From Moraxellaceae bacterium (lineage in GTDB: Bacteria > Pseudomonadota > Gammaproteobacteria > Pseudomonadales > Moraxellaceae): 64,000 nucleotides of DNA. The notes under the pieces are model-generated. The model did no database searches, was not told the origin of the DNA, and saw nothing but the letters and a program-made list of their open reading frames with translations. The stretch lies in assembly GCA_029237815.1 (NCBI GenBank), contig JAQZBP010000009.1:62001-126000 (forward strand), written 5' to 3'. Below are positions 18,545-27,345 of this stretch, piece after piece. Made by a program: the position numbers and the translations under genes. How positions within the stretch are numbered: position 1 is the first letter of the stretch; each line of letters begins with the position of its first letter.

Positions 18545-19207
18545 ATGATGTTGTTTATTCGCGCCTTGCGCGCCTCGGCCCTCGTCGCCGTCGTTCTGCT
18601 CACCGGTTGTGCCACCTTCCCGCAGCACAAGGTCGCGGCGGTGCAGCTGCCGGTGGCCACCACGCCCGCCCAGCAGCCCAGTGCCTACGCCAATGTGCAG
18701 TTCTTCCGCGGCAAGCCGGGCGCTGCCAACGTCATGGAGCTCGCGCCCAGCCTCCCGGGCATGGACAAGACCATCGCCATGATCCGCAGCAACATCAGCA
18801 ATGCCGGCCTCTTCCGCTCGGTGAGCTTTGACAGCAGCACCAAGGACAGCGCCGACCTGCGCCTGAACGTCCGCGTGTACAACCACGGCGATATCGGCGG
18901 CGGCGCCATAGTGGGTGCCGTGATCACCGGTCTGACCCTGTATGTCATCCCCAGCAAGGCCACCGACACCTACACCGTGCAGGTGGAGGTGAACGACAAG
19001 GTCGGCCAGCCGCTGGCCCAGGCAACGAATGTGGACTCCATGAACTTCTGGCAGGGCTGGGTCTTCCTGCCGATGTCCGGCAATACCATCCAGAAGGGCC
19101 TCGAGGGCACCGTGGGCAACCAGGTGCGCGCGGCCCTGAAGGACGCCTACGACTCCGGCAAGCTGAGTGCGGCCTATCAACCGTCCAGCATCGTGGTCGG
19201 CAACTGA
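18545..19207 (+). CDS. Putative lipoprotein
   Basis: 220 residues. The signal (ALVAVVLLTGCAT, Cys22) is a good lipobox, and ATG 18545 follows cagggagattc. The mature protein includes MIRSNISNAGLFRSVSFDSS, DLRLNVRVYNHGDIGGGAIV, a hydrophobic loop (IVGAVITGLTLYVIPS) and YTVQVEVNDKVGQPLAQATN, a pattern seen in small outer-membrane lipoproteins that follow a two-domain alpha/beta plan. No specific family was recognised. It is monocistronic and ends at a strong terminator. It lies just after the beta-helix pseudogene. Confidence 0.75.
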   Translation: MMLFIRALRASALVAVVLLTGCATFPQHKVAAVQLPVATTPAQQPSAYANVQFFRGKPGAANVMELAPSLPGMDKTIAMIRSNISNAGLFRSVSFDSSTKDSADLRLNVRVYNHGDIGGGAIVGAVITGLTLYVIPSKATDTYTVQVEVNDKVGQPLAQATNVDSMNFWQGWVFLPMSGNTIQKGLEGTVGNQVRAALKDAYDSGKLSAAYQPSSIVVGN

Positions 19208-19223
19208 AGCGACCCTGCGCCAT

Positions 19224-19255
19224 AAAAAAGCCCGGCAACCGCCGGGCTTTTTTTT
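19224..19255. terminator. Bidirectional terminator between convergent genes
   Basis: A perfect stem gcccggc/gccgggc with loop aacc has six A before it and eight T after it. It serves the upstream lipoprotein gene and, on the other strand, the lipase gene. Confidence 0.9.
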
Positions 19256-19285
19256 GCCTGAACAGAGGTAAATAGCGCTCGCCGC

Positions 19286-19960
19286 CTAGAGCTGCGTCCG
19301 GATCTGCGCATACACGCTCGGCGTGGACAGCAGTGGAATGTGCTTCACGCTTTCCGTCTGCAGGCTGGTGCCGCACTGCGCGCTCGTCACGGGCGCAATG
19401 ATCTCGTCGGCCGCCGACCACAGCGACACGTCGCAGCCCTGGCCGTTCAGCGTTTTCAGGAAGGTGGAACTCGGGCGCATCTCGATGCAGGCCGGGCTGA
19501 AGCAGCTCCTGGCCGTGGTCGTGCCGGCATGCGGCGAGCCCAGCGAGATGAAGCGTTTCATACTGGCGCTACCGCCGAGCTGCGTGCGGTACCAGCGTGT
19601 CACCAGCCCGCCGTTCGAGTGGGCAATCACGATCACGGGCTTGCCGCCGTAGTTGGCGCGCACCGAACTGACAAAGTTGGCGAGCTGGTTGGCGCTTGTC
19701 TTGTTCGAGGCGAACAGCGAGCTGTAGCCGAAACGGTAGAGATTGCCGGCCGGATACCCGTCCATGACGAACGCATTGACCAGCGTGTCCCAGGAGCTGT
19801 TATTCATGGCCCAGCCGTGCACGAAGATGATGGGAATGGAGGTGTCCGTGCCGGTTTCGGCAAAGGTGGCCGCGCGGCTGCCGACGGCGGATGTCAGGCC
19901 CAGCAGGGCCACCGCCAATTGAAGGCGGAAGGAGGCAACAAGCGTCCGGTGCTTTGTCAT
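19286..19960 (-). CDS. Secreted triacylglycerol lipase/esterase (alpha/beta hydrolase)
   Basis: 224 residues from ATG 19960 (ggagtgtcc upstream is weak); the longer frame adds 81 unlikely residues. A signal peptide ends near GSRAA (residue ~31). The lipase fold is clear: IPIIFVHGWAMNNSSW carries the oxyanion-hole HG, and VIAHSNGGLVTRWY is the nucleophile elbow with Ser115 in A-H-S-N-G, matching small bacterial lipases rather than the strict GxSxG. Asp185 (SAADEI) and His207 (VKHIPL) fit the rest of the triad. Three Cys after residue 150 may form disulfides. It is likely released to the periplasm or medium to hydrolyse short to long acyl esters. It converges on the lipoprotein gene. Confidence 0.88.
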   Translation of the reverse strand: MTKHRTLVASFRLQLAVALLGLTSAVGSRAATFAETGTDTSIPIIFVHGWAMNNSSWDTLVNAFVMDGYPAGNLYRFGYSSLFASNKTSANQLANFVSSVRANYGGKPVIVIAHSNGGLVTRWYRTQLGGSASMKRFISLGSPHAGTTTARSCFSPACIEMRPSSTFLKTLNGQGCDVSLWSAADEIIAPVTSAQCGTSLQTESVKHIPLLSTPSVYAQIRTQL

Positions 19961-20195
19961 GGGAGTGTCCTTGCGTTTTTGTTGTGGGGGAGTGGCGCCG
20001 GCCGGCGCCATTGCAGCGCCGCGAGAAATACCATGCCGGTCGGGCGGGCGCGGCGTTCCCGCCGGCCAGAAACCTGTTTCTTCCGGCCATGACGACCAGT
20101 GGTGGCAGTCGAAAGGCCGACGCCGTGGCGGCGCGTATTGACGCGACCTGTCACCACGACGGTTAAAAGGGGAGGTTCCACAGGTCTCTCTCCGT

Positions 20196-20388
20196 CCTAC
20201 CACCCCACCACCATCTCAAGCTTTTTCTTCACACGGTTTCACCCCATCTTTCCTCCACCCCGCCGCTGCGGGATTCCACGCCGATTGCATCGGCCCGATC
20301 GCCGTCTTCCCGCCGAAACCGGAACGGCGACATCCCCGGCGTCACAGCGGTTTTGACAAGGATTCGTCACCCCTCAGTTCCAGGAAGG
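20196..20388 (+). repeat. Dispersed repeat copy 3, leader of intact beta-helix gene
   Basis: Full-length copy (~193 bp) ending cagttccaggaaggag, which is the ribosome site of the following gene. The most conserved block across copies, cggaacggcgacatccccgg then cgtcacag, contains GGAAC and CGTC 14 bases apart, reminiscent of an ECF sigma promoter but with a short spacer. It is probably the promoter and 5' leader of the gene. The 235 bp before it hold nothing recognised. Confidence 0.8.
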
Positions 20389-20396
20389 AGCTCGCC

Positions 20397-21251
20397 ATGA
20401 AAGCACTACCTCTTCTGCTGGCCGTCGGCAGCCTTGCCATCGGCACGGCACAGGCGCGAACCGTCGTCCTCACCCCGGGCGACGTCACCAACGGCATCGA
20501 GATCAACGCCGCCATCGACCAGGCCACGCAGTACGGCACGGAACCGGGCAAGGTCGTCTTCGACGGCCAGCACACGGGCTTCTCCTGCTTTATCGGGGAG
20601 GACAGCCCGGACAGCAGCAAGCTCACCTACATCCAGTATTCCAACCTGCAACTGGTCGGCATCAACGGCGCCGACACGGGAATCGGTATCTGCAATGTCC
20701 TGTTTGCGGACGCGCCCCTGGAAAACATCCTGATAGAAGGCTTGAAGATCGACAGCTTCATCGAGGAAGGCACCGGCATCAGCGCGCCCGGCCTGAGCGT
20801 GCGCAGGAACGTGACCATCCGGAAAAACGATATCTCCGGCGCCATGGCCCTGCAGGCCTTCAACGCGGTCGACTGGAAGATCTACAGCAACACCATGGGC
20901 CGCTCGCGCGACATCGTCGTGTCGCTGGTCGGCATGCAGGATTCGGAAATCATCGGCAACACCATCAGCGGCTTCCCGGGCATCCTCATGAGCTCGTCAC
21001 CGACCCAGGACACCACCGGCAACCGCCTCATTGCCAACCGCTTCTCCGACAGCCAGGGCATCACGCTGCGGGGCGCGGCGAGCCGGAACATCGTGGCGCT
21101 GAACACGGGCGAATGCCCCGTCGTCGTCCTGGAATCCGCCACCACGCAGAACAAGGTGCTGTTCAACCGGGCGCCGAGTGCGACCTGCGGCCCCTATGGC
21201 GCCGTGCAGGACCTGGGCAGCGGCAACAAGCTGTTCGGCAACAAGCCCTAG
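20397..21251 (+). CDS. Secreted right-handed parallel beta-helix protein
   Basis: 284 residues with ribosome site aggaaggag 6 bases before ATG. The signal peptide MKALPLLLAVGSLAIGTAQA is followed by short repeating beta-strand coils rich in Asn/Ile (LENILIEGLKIDSFIEEG, NVTIRKNDISG, IYSNTMGRSRDIVVS, SEIIGNTISGFPGI, NRLIANRFSDSQGITLRG), the hallmark of a pectin-lyase-like/NosD beta-helix. Catalytic residues of known polysaccharide lyases are not evident, so the substrate is unknown. Three Cys pairs may stabilise the fold. A deleted copy lies 2.2 kb upstream and an orphan leader 7.7 kb upstream, so the family has been duplicated locally. Confidence 0.85.
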   Translation: MKALPLLLAVGSLAIGTAQARTVVLTPGDVTNGIEINAAIDQATQYGTEPGKVVFDGQHTGFSCFIGEDSPDSSKLTYIQYSNLQLVGINGADTGIGICNVLFADAPLENILIEGLKIDSFIEEGTGISAPGLSVRRNVTIRKNDISGAMALQAFNAVDWKIYSNTMGRSRDIVVSLVGMQDSEIIGNTISGFPGILMSSSPTQDTTGNRLIANRFSDSQGITLRGAASRNIVALNTGECPVVVLESATTQNKVLFNRAPSATCGPYGAVQDLGSGNKLFGNKP

Positions 21252-21324
21252 GCGCGGCATTGGCCGGAACATCGGGCAGATTCATTTTCTTCGTCAGCAG
21301 CTAACCGGATCTGCCCCTTCAAAA

Positions 21325-21345
21325 GGCCGGGCACCATGCCCGGCC
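21325..21345 (+). terminator. GC-rich hairpin after beta-helix gene
   Basis: Perfect 9-bp stem ggccgggca/tgcccggcc with a 3-nt loop, 73 bp after the stop. No T tract follows, so termination is only a guess. The rest of 21252-21556 shows nothing recognisable. Confidence 0.4.
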
Positions 21346-21556
21346 CCTCAGGCGATCGGCGCCGCCACTACCTTCCTCACCAGCGGCGCCACTGCGTCCG
21401 CTTCACGTCCGGACCATCGCATTCCACCAGCCGACGCAGCCCTCCACTCCTCCGGACCCGGTTGCCGCTGTCGCCGCGGCCCTGCTAGCGTAAGTCGGCG
21501 CCGGCTTGCCGGTCGCCTTCTGCCGCAAGGGCAGCCCTTTCCCCGGAGGAACCGCC

Positions 21557-21943
21557 ATGCCCGTCACCCTGCTCTATGCGGGACTGCTGTCACTTGTCTT
21601 TCTGGCGCTGAGCGCACGCGTCGTCCAGATGCGCGGCGCCGGCGGCCCGAGCCTCGGCGACGGCGGCAATCCCGTCATGCTGCGCCGCATCCGCGCGCAC
21701 GCGAACTTCGCCGAGTACGTGCCCCTGCTGCTGCTCATGATCGGTTTCCTGGAGGTCTCCGGACTGCCCAAGGCCGTGCTGCATGGCCTGGGCGCAACGC
21801 TGCTGGTGGCGCGCCTGCTGCACGGCTACGCCTTGTCCTTCACCGCCTCGTTCAAGTTCGGCCGCATGGTTGGCGCCGCCCTCACCTTCCTGCTGTTGCT
21901 GGTGGCGGGCGTGCTGTGCCTTTACCAGGCGGCGTCGGTCTGA
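21557..21943 (+). CDS. MAPEG-family membrane protein
   Basis: 128 residues from ATG 21557, preceded by the strong site ccggaggaaccgcc; the frame opens earlier at 21506 without support. About four membrane helices are visible. The motif MLRRIRAHANFAEYVPLLLL and the later GATLLVARLLHGYALSF are typical of bacterial MAPEG proteins (membrane-associated proteins in eicosanoid and glutathione metabolism). Bacterial members are thought to act on or bind glutathione and lipid hydroperoxides in the inner membrane, but most are untested. A second, more divergent MAPEG protein is encoded at 30799-31230. No operon partner is evident. Confidence 0.85.
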   Translation: MPVTLLYAGLLSLVFLALSARVVQMRGAGGPSLGDGGNPVMLRRIRAHANFAEYVPLLLLMIGFLEVSGLPKAVLHGLGATLLVARLLHGYALSFTASFKFGRMVGAALTFLLLLVAGVLCLYQAASV

Positions 21944-21992
21944 ACGGCAGATGTCCGCGGTCAGTAGTTGGCAGCACTGAACAGGAATCGAC

Positions 21993-22017
21993 CCACTCGC
22001 TCGGCTAGAGCGAGTGG
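21993..22017. terminator. Hairpin between MAPEG and WG-repeat-like genes
   Basis: Perfect 9-bp stem ccactcgct/agcgagtgg with loop cggctag, 50 bp after the MAPEG stop. No T run follows, so it could be a terminator or a regulatory hairpin. Confidence 0.4.
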
Positions 22018-22122
22018 CTACGGACAGTCTCGGCCACGATCCGGCCGTGATTAATCGCGGTATTTACTGAGCGCCTGGCGCGATTGCCCGGGAAGGCCCG
22101 GGGCTTTTAAAAGAGGTGGTGT

Positions 22123-23871
22123 ATGCGTTGGATGACAATTTCCGCAGCCGCGCTGGTCTGCCTCGGTGCCAGCCTCTGGAGCGAGCCCGCCCAGGCCGGA
22201 AAATTCCCCGACTACCTGAAGCGCTGCAAGAAATCGCAAAACTTCCTGCAGGAGCGGGGCAGCTACTCCGTCCCGGCCGTGGGCGGCGGCGCCGGCATCG
22301 TCAAGATCGTCGCGCAGCAATACGATTGCTTCGAGCCCGCCAGCCGCCTTGGCACTTTGCTCTCCCTGCTGGGCATGACCGACGCCAGCGGCAAGGAAAT
22401 CGTGCCGTTCAAGTACGCCAGGATCCTCCCGTTCTCGACCACCGGCGCCGTGGTGATCGGCCACGGCGATGAGCGCTACCCGCAGGGCCTGATGTACCGC
22501 ACCTACATCGCCGGCAAAGGCGAGGGCAAGGAGCGCTTCGATCTCCAGGACGTCGGGATGTTGCAACCCGACAACGGCTGCGCCAGCGAAGGCACGAACA
22601 CCACCACCAGAGGCGTCTCCGCCGTCATCGGCGAGCTCTTCTACGGGGTCGGCAAGGGCAAGTCGCATGTCACGCTGTTCACGCCCGAGGGCAAGGCGCG
22701 CAAGCTGGAATACATGGGTGGCGACGATATGCCCAAGCCGGCGGTGCAGCGCGTCGGCGATGTGCTGCTCGCACGCTGGCGCGACGAGCAGGGCGTGGCG
22801 CGCTCCGGCATCCTGGATCTCGACGGCCGGCAGATCGCGCCCGTACTGGGCAACGCGGTCGTCTGGCAGTCGTATGTGCGTGATGCGGACGGCAACGTCC
22901 CGCGCGGCTGTCGCGGCACCAGCAATGATCTTTTCATCGAAGGGCCGTCGCTGGACCGGGACCCGACCTACAAATTCTACGGGCCGCTGCTGGCGCTGGT
23001 CGGCCGCGACGGCCAGCCCGTCCCGCTGCCCCCGGGCGCCATCGGTCTGTTCCCGGTCGTTCCCGTGGAAAGCGCGTCGAAACAGCAGCCCAATCCCGGC
23101 ACCGACATGTGGGCCGTGGTCTTCCCGAATGAGGACAGCTTCGAGTTCACCCTGCACGTGGGGACACCTTCTGAAGCGCTGCTCGCCGCCGAGACCGCGC
23201 CGCGCTACAGCACCATGTGGCGAAGCTATGCGCATGGCGGGCTCATCACGGTCCGTGCCGTGGCCGACGGCCGCTGGCGCGTGATGCGCAGCTATTCCAC
23301 GATGGTCCTGGCCGAGGGCACGGATGCCGAGGTCGCTTTCAACGGTGTGAAGGCCAGATTGGATAAGGAAGGCGCCGCGATGCAGCAGGAGCTCGCTGCC
23401 GCCCGCGCCAGATACGCGGCCGAGCAACTCGCCGTGCACCGGAAGAACTGGGAAGCTGCGCGCACGAGCGGCCGCATGTGCTCCTACCGTGTGAGCGGCA
23501 ACAACACGCGCGAAGAAATCGAGGAATACATCAACGCCTGTGGCCCCGGTAATTTTGCGGGGCTGGAACAGCTCGCGCGCGAGAAGGGCATGCCGGAAGA
23601 GGCCATCAGCGCAGCCCGGAACGAGGAATGGACGCGGGCCACGGCGAATGCGAAGGCGCGTGCAAGCTGGGAGGAACAGGCGCGCGTGGAGCGTCAGCGC
23701 AATGCCAACAAGGATCCCGGCGCCAGCTACTATCCCGGCCAGTGGAGCGCGGCCATCAACGCCGCTGGCATCGGCGTGACCGAATCGATCAAGAAGTCGG
23801 GGGAGAATTGGCTGGAGCAGCGGCAGAAGCAGTACAACGCGGACTGGCAGCGCTCGCAGCGGGCGTATTGA
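22123..23871 (+). CDS. Secreted protein with WG-repeat-like region
   Basis: 582 residues; start supported by aaaagaggtggtgt and a signal peptide ending EPAQAG (~residue 26). The region around residues 85-120 (MTDASGKEIVPFKYARILPF) and 225-245 (RSGILDLDGRQIAPVLGNAV) follows the pattern of WG-repeat beta-propeller-like proteins, in which 'D..G..I.P..Y' recurs. The last ~180 residues are helical and charged (LAAARARYAAEQLAVHRKNW, ARASWEEQARVERQRNANKD), likely coiled coil, with one Cys pair around VSGNNTREE. Function unknown. It is probably periplasmic. It is not obviously in an operon, and the transporter gene begins 115 bp downstream. Confidence 0.7.
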   Translation: MRWMTISAAALVCLGASLWSEPAQAGKFPDYLKRCKKSQNFLQERGSYSVPAVGGGAGIVKIVAQQYDCFEPASRLGTLLSLLGMTDASGKEIVPFKYARILPFSTTGAVVIGHGDERYPQGLMYRTYIAGKGEGKERFDLQDVGMLQPDNGCASEGTNTTTRGVSAVIGELFYGVGKGKSHVTLFTPEGKARKLEYMGGDDMPKPAVQRVGDVLLARWRDEQGVARSGILDLDGRQIAPVLGNAVVWQSYVRDADGNVPRGCRGTSNDLFIEGPSLDRDPTYKFYGPLLALVGRDGQPVPLPPGAIGLFPVVPVESASKQQPNPGTDMWAVVFPNEDSFEFTLHVGTPSEALLAAETAPRYSTMWRSYAHGGLITVRAVADGRWRVMRSYSTMVLAEGTDAEVAFNGVKARLDKEGAAMQQELAAARARYAAEQLAVHRKNWEAARTSGRMCSYRVSGNNTREEIEEYINACGPGNFAGLEQLAREKGMPEEAISAARNEEWTRATANAKARASWEEQARVERQRNANKDPGASYYPGQWSAAINAAGIGVTESIKKSGENWLEQRQKQYNADWQRSQRAY

Positions 23872-23986
23872 TGCCCGCGGCCGACGCCTCGCGTTCCGCT
23901 GGCGATGTGCCGCCACCGCGCCGCAACTACTGGCATTATCGCGCCGGGAAAACGCTTGAACGACAGGGGCTCGGGAGGCCCACGAC

Positions 23987-24916
23987 GTGAACCTCGACAT
24001 CATCATCCTGTTCTTTGCCCTCGGCGTGTTCGCCGCCCTCGTGCGCTCCGACCTGAGACTGCCGCCGGGCCTTTATGAAACCCTCACTCTCTACCTGCTG
24101 CTGGCGCTGGGCCTGAAGGGCGGCGTCGAGCTGGCGCGGTTTCCCCTGGGCGAAGTGCTGCTGCAGGCGATTCCGGTGGTGGCGATGGGGGTGGTGTTGC
24201 CGCTCCTGTGTTATCCGGTGCTGCGCCGCCTCGGCCGGCTGCCGGTCACCGATTCCGCAAGCATCGCCGCCCATTACGGCTCGGTCAGCGTGGCCACCTT
24301 TGCCGTGGGCATCGCCCATCTGGACAGCCTCGGCATCGCCTACGAGGCCTATCTGCCGGTCTTCGTCGTGCTGCTGGAGATGCCCGCCATCGGCGTCGGG
24401 ATCTGGCTGGCCCGGCGCGCCGGCGTGGGCCAGGGCGGCGGCGCCAGCCTTGCGCACGAGGTGTTCCTGAACAAGGGCATCCTGCTGATGGGCGGCGGCC
24501 TGCTGATCGGCACCGTGGCCGGGCCCGCCGGCGTCGAGCCGGTGGCGCCGCTGTTCATGGATCTGTTCAAGGGCGTGCTGGCGCTGTTCCTGGTCGAGAT
24601 GGGGATCATCGCCGCGTCGCGCCTGCGCGAGCTGCGCGCCCTCGGCGTCTTCCTGCTGGGCTTCGGCACGCTGATGCCGCTGGCCGGCGCCGCCGTCGGC
24701 GCGCTCGCCGGGACGCTCGCCGGCCTCTCCCCGGGCGGGGTCATGATCGTGGCGACGCTGGGCGCCAGCGCCTCCTACATCGCCGTGCCCGCCGCCATGC
24801 GCATCGCCATTCCCGAGGCGCGCCATCACCTGTCCATCACCCTGTCCCTGGCCATCACCTTCCCGTTCAACGTGCTCATCGGCATTCCGCTTTACACGAG
24901 CGTTCTGGTGCGCTGA
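23987..24916 (+). CDS. sbtA: SbtA-type sodium-dependent bicarbonate permease
   Basis: 309 residues with about ten hydrophobic helices. Family signatures are LALGLKGGVELAR near residue 45, SIAAHYGSVSVATFAVG near 95, and LGASASYIAVPAAMR near 265, in the two inverted halves typical of SbtA. The family takes up bicarbonate with sodium in cyanobacteria; in heterotrophs it probably supplies bicarbonate for carboxylases or acts on related anions. The PII-like regulator SbtB, often adjacent, is not seen here. The start is supported by family length; the upstream 115 bp hold no strong ribosome site. Confidence 0.9.
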   Translation: MNLDIIILFFALGVFAALVRSDLRLPPGLYETLTLYLLLALGLKGGVELARFPLGEVLLQAIPVVAMGVVLPLLCYPVLRRLGRLPVTDSASIAAHYGSVSVATFAVGIAHLDSLGIAYEAYLPVFVVLLEMPAIGVGIWLARRAGVGQGGGASLAHEVFLNKGILLMGGGLLIGTVAGPAGVEPVAPLFMDLFKGVLALFLVEMGIIAASRLRELRALGVFLLGFGTLMPLAGAAVGALAGTLAGLSPGGVMIVATLGASASYIAVPAAMRIAIPEARHHLSITLSLAITFPFNVLIGIPLYTSVLVR

Positions 24917-25184
24917 ACCGCTGCAGGGACCCGGACCTCACTCCGCCTCGCCAGGCAGCGGGCGCTGCCCGTGAGACAGCGCCCCACCGGCACCGCGTCA
25001 TGCGGCTGCAGCGGTGTGCGCAGCCCCGACAGGACACCGCCTCTGGCAAGGCGGACGGGCCGTACACGGAATGCCCGAAATAGCGGGGGTCCTTTTTCCC
25101 GAAAAGCGGCCTTTTTAATGGCGCAGGCGCGCGGCCTGCCGCTCCGATGCTGTATCGTGCGCCCATCACCAGAGGAGACTCGCC

Positions 25185-25337
25185 ATGGCAAAGCCCAACT
25201 ACCAGTTTGAAAAACGTCAGCGCGAGCTGGAGAAGAAGAAGAAAAAGGCCGAGAAGGACCAGAAGAAGTCGCAGGCCAAGGAAGAGACCGCCGCCCCTGC
25301 CGACGACAGCGCGGGCACCGAAACCCCCGCCGCGTAA
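25185..25337 (+). CDS. Small lysine-rich protein
   Basis: 50 residues: MAKPNYQFEKRQRELEKKKK and then Lys/Glu-rich sequence ending in an Ala/Thr/Pro tail. Ribosome site agaggagactcgcc is strong. Short proteins beginning MAKPNYQFEKRQ occur widely in beta- and gammaproteobacteria without a known role; the charged coiled-coil character suggests an RNA or ribosome partner, but that is inference. It stands alone between the permease gene and a secreted-protein gene; the ~270 bp upstream contain nothing recognised. Confidence 0.75.
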   Translation: MAKPNYQFEKRQRELEKKKKKAEKDQKKSQAKEETAAPADDSAGTETPAA

Positions 25338-25518
25338 GCGCACACAGAACCCGAGCAAGCAGACGCATAACGTCACAACCTGGCACACGACTGCTGGTTA
25401 TTCCGCCCGCCATCGGCGGCACAGTGGGCACAAGGCTCCGGCCCCTCCCCGGCCGGAGCGCCGACTGACGCTCGCCCTGCATGCCCTGCCCTGTCCGCCA
25501 CCCGGTTGCCCTATCGCC

Positions 25519-25980
25519 ATGCCAGCACGCCTGATCGCACTTGCGCTGTTTGTCCTCGCGCCCGGCGCCCATGCGGCGAAGGCCGGCCTGCCGTCCATTC
25601 CGCCGGAGCTCGCGCTCGCCGAGACCGCAGGGCCGCACCGGCTGCTCGCTTTCCAGGCCTGCTCCGAGGAGAACTGCTGGCACCAGATGCATGTGCAGGC
25701 GCTCGGCCTCAGCCCGCAGCGGAAAATCCTCTGCTCGGTTCCCGTGGCGGCGCTGAACCGGGGCGAGAACGTCATGGTGAGCAATGCCGCGTGGCGGCCC
25801 GGCCCGTATCCGGTGCTGGAGTTGTCGCTGCACTCCCCGCAGGACGAATTCGCGCCGTATGTGGCCACGCTGGCGTTCGCCCGCGACTGCAAGTACGAGC
25901 TGCGGCCACCGGCGCCGCCGGCGCTGTATCCGCCCACCGGCGCGGCGACCGGGCCGGGCGGGAAAGCCGGCGCGGAGTAA
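25519..25980 (+). CDS. Hypothetical secreted protein
   Basis: 153 residues from ATG 25519, chosen because it starts a signal peptide (MPARLIALALFVLAPGAHAA); the frame opens far upstream without support. The mature part is a single small domain with four Cys (QACSEENCW, ILCSVP, RDCKYE) that could form two disulfides, and ends in a Pro/Gly-rich tail (PPTGAATGPGGKAGAE). No family recognised. There is no strong ribosome site and no clear operon. Confidence 0.6.
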   Translation: MPARLIALALFVLAPGAHAAKAGLPSIPPELALAETAGPHRLLAFQACSEENCWHQMHVQALGLSPQRKILCSVPVAALNRGENVMVSNAAWRPGPYPVLELSLHSPQDEFAPYVATLAFARDCKYELRPPAPPALYPPTGAATGPGGKAGAE

Positions 25981-26269
25981 GTTTCCCTTTCGCCACCTCG
26001 CTCCGGCGCTCCCTCCTCAGCACCTGTTCCGCTCCCCGGATTAGCGGCATCCCGAATCCCTGCAGGCGGTAACCGATCGATGTTGCGGCGGCAGCGCCGG
26101 GGCCGAATACGGCGGGCGCCGCGGTCGACCTTCTGCCTGCACATAACGCCGGATTCCGCGCTGGTTGCGAGTCGCCTGTGGACGGCGACGCCTTGCCGGC
26201 TTATAGGTAAGGCGAGCGCGCAGCAACGCCTCGAGACTTTTTCTCTAAACCGCCAGAAGGGCCGGCGAG

Positions 26270-26608
26270 ATGGCTACAGACAACACGGGCGGCGCCAAAG
26301 GCTACCAGCGGGTGGAGCAGGGCTACCGCGACCGCGCGCTCAAGATGTACCCGTGGATCTGCGCGCGCTGCGGCCGCGAGTTCGTCTATTCGAAACTGCG
26401 CGAGCTCACCGTCCACCACAAAGACCACAACCACGACAACAATCCCCCCGACGGCAGCAACTGGGAACTGCTGTGCCTCTATTGCCACGACTACGAGCAC
26501 AGCAAGTACAGCGAGCTGGTCCTCTACGGCCCGACCCGGGAGGACGAGCCGGCGCCGGCCACCCACAATCCCTTCGCCAAGCTGAAAGACATGCTGGAGA
26601 AGAAGTAG
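26270..26608 (+). CDS. yajD: YajD-family HNH nuclease
   Basis: 112 residues, matching the ~115 of E. coli YajD. The HNH domain is complete: zinc pair CARC (~residue 32), the catalytic HHKDHNHDNN segment (~residues 50-59), SNWELLCLYCHD and the C-terminal His of EHSKY. These are metal-dependent nucleases of uncertain substrate. The tail NPFAKLKDMLEKK is also typical of the family. Cytoplasmic. No cotranscribed partner is evident; an unrelated gene follows after 220 bp. Confidence 0.9.
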   Translation: MATDNTGGAKGYQRVEQGYRDRALKMYPWICARCGREFVYSKLRELTVHHKDHNHDNNPPDGSNWELLCLYCHDYEHSKYSELVLYGPTREDEPAPATHNPFAKLKDMLEKK

Positions 26609-26827
26609 GCCGGCCCGCGGGCGAGAGATTCAATTTTCCGGGCAAGGCGGCCAGAATGGCGCCGCCTTATTGCCGTCGCAGCGTCAGCCCCGCGCGGGTT
26701 TGGTCTGCAGCCGGGCGTCGGCGCAGGCGACACCCTCAGCGCAGTGCCGATGCGCGATACGCTCCCGGAAGATACCGTGCGTGCAGAAGGCCCGGGCCAG
26801 GCCGCAAAACAACACCAGAGATTCCGC

Positions 26828-27196
26828 ATGAGCCAGTTCGACTATTACCTGCCCGATCCCGCCGTGAACTGCCCCGCCTGCCAGGCGCCCCTGAAGGACT
26901 GGAAGGGCATCGACGGCCCCAACGGCTACTACGTATGGCAGCAGGGCGTGCGCGCGCCGATCGAGCAGCGCGCGGAGGCCAGCGGCCCGCTGGAGGCCGT
27001 GCACCTGCCGGTGGCGTTCCGGCTCCATACGTCGTGCTGCAGCAAACAGTTCTTCGTCGAGGCTATCGGTCGCGCGCCCACCGGCACCTGGAATTCCACC
27101 GAGCTCATCACCGCCGGCAACGCGCAGCGCGACCGAGACGAGCGCATGGAAGACTTCAAGGCCCGCCTGCGCTGGCTGAAGGGCGGCCGGCGCTGA
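26828..27196 (+). CDS. Hypothetical protein with Cys motifs
   Basis: 122 residues from ATG 26828, giving MSQFDYYLPDPAVNCPACQA; the frame opens 28 codons earlier without ribosome site. CPAC near residue 15 and HTSCC near 66 suggest a metal site. The C-terminus is charged (RDRDERMEDFKARLRWLKGG). No family recognised and no signal peptide, so probably cytoplasmic. The arrangement after yajD may be fortuitous. Confidence 0.55.
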   Translation: MSQFDYYLPDPAVNCPACQAPLKDWKGIDGPNGYYVWQQGVRAPIEQRAEASGPLEAVHLPVAFRLHTSCCSKQFFVEAIGRAPTGTWNSTELITAGNAQRDRDERMEDFKARLRWLKGGRR

Positions 27197-27345
27197 GCCT
27201 GGCGCGGCGAGTGCATCAGCGGTCTACGTGAGCTGATTATTTTTCGTCGCGCCGCTCCTTCCCCCACCTGCCGATCACGCTGCCGCCTTCTCCGCCGCAA
27301 TTACGCCCGCATTGCGGCGCCTCCCGCCACACCGCCGCATCGCTT

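Noticed and set aside
19340..20092. A 250-codon plus-strand frame opposite the lipase.
   Set aside because: The minus-strand lipase has a signal peptide and complete catalytic triad; the plus frame has no features.
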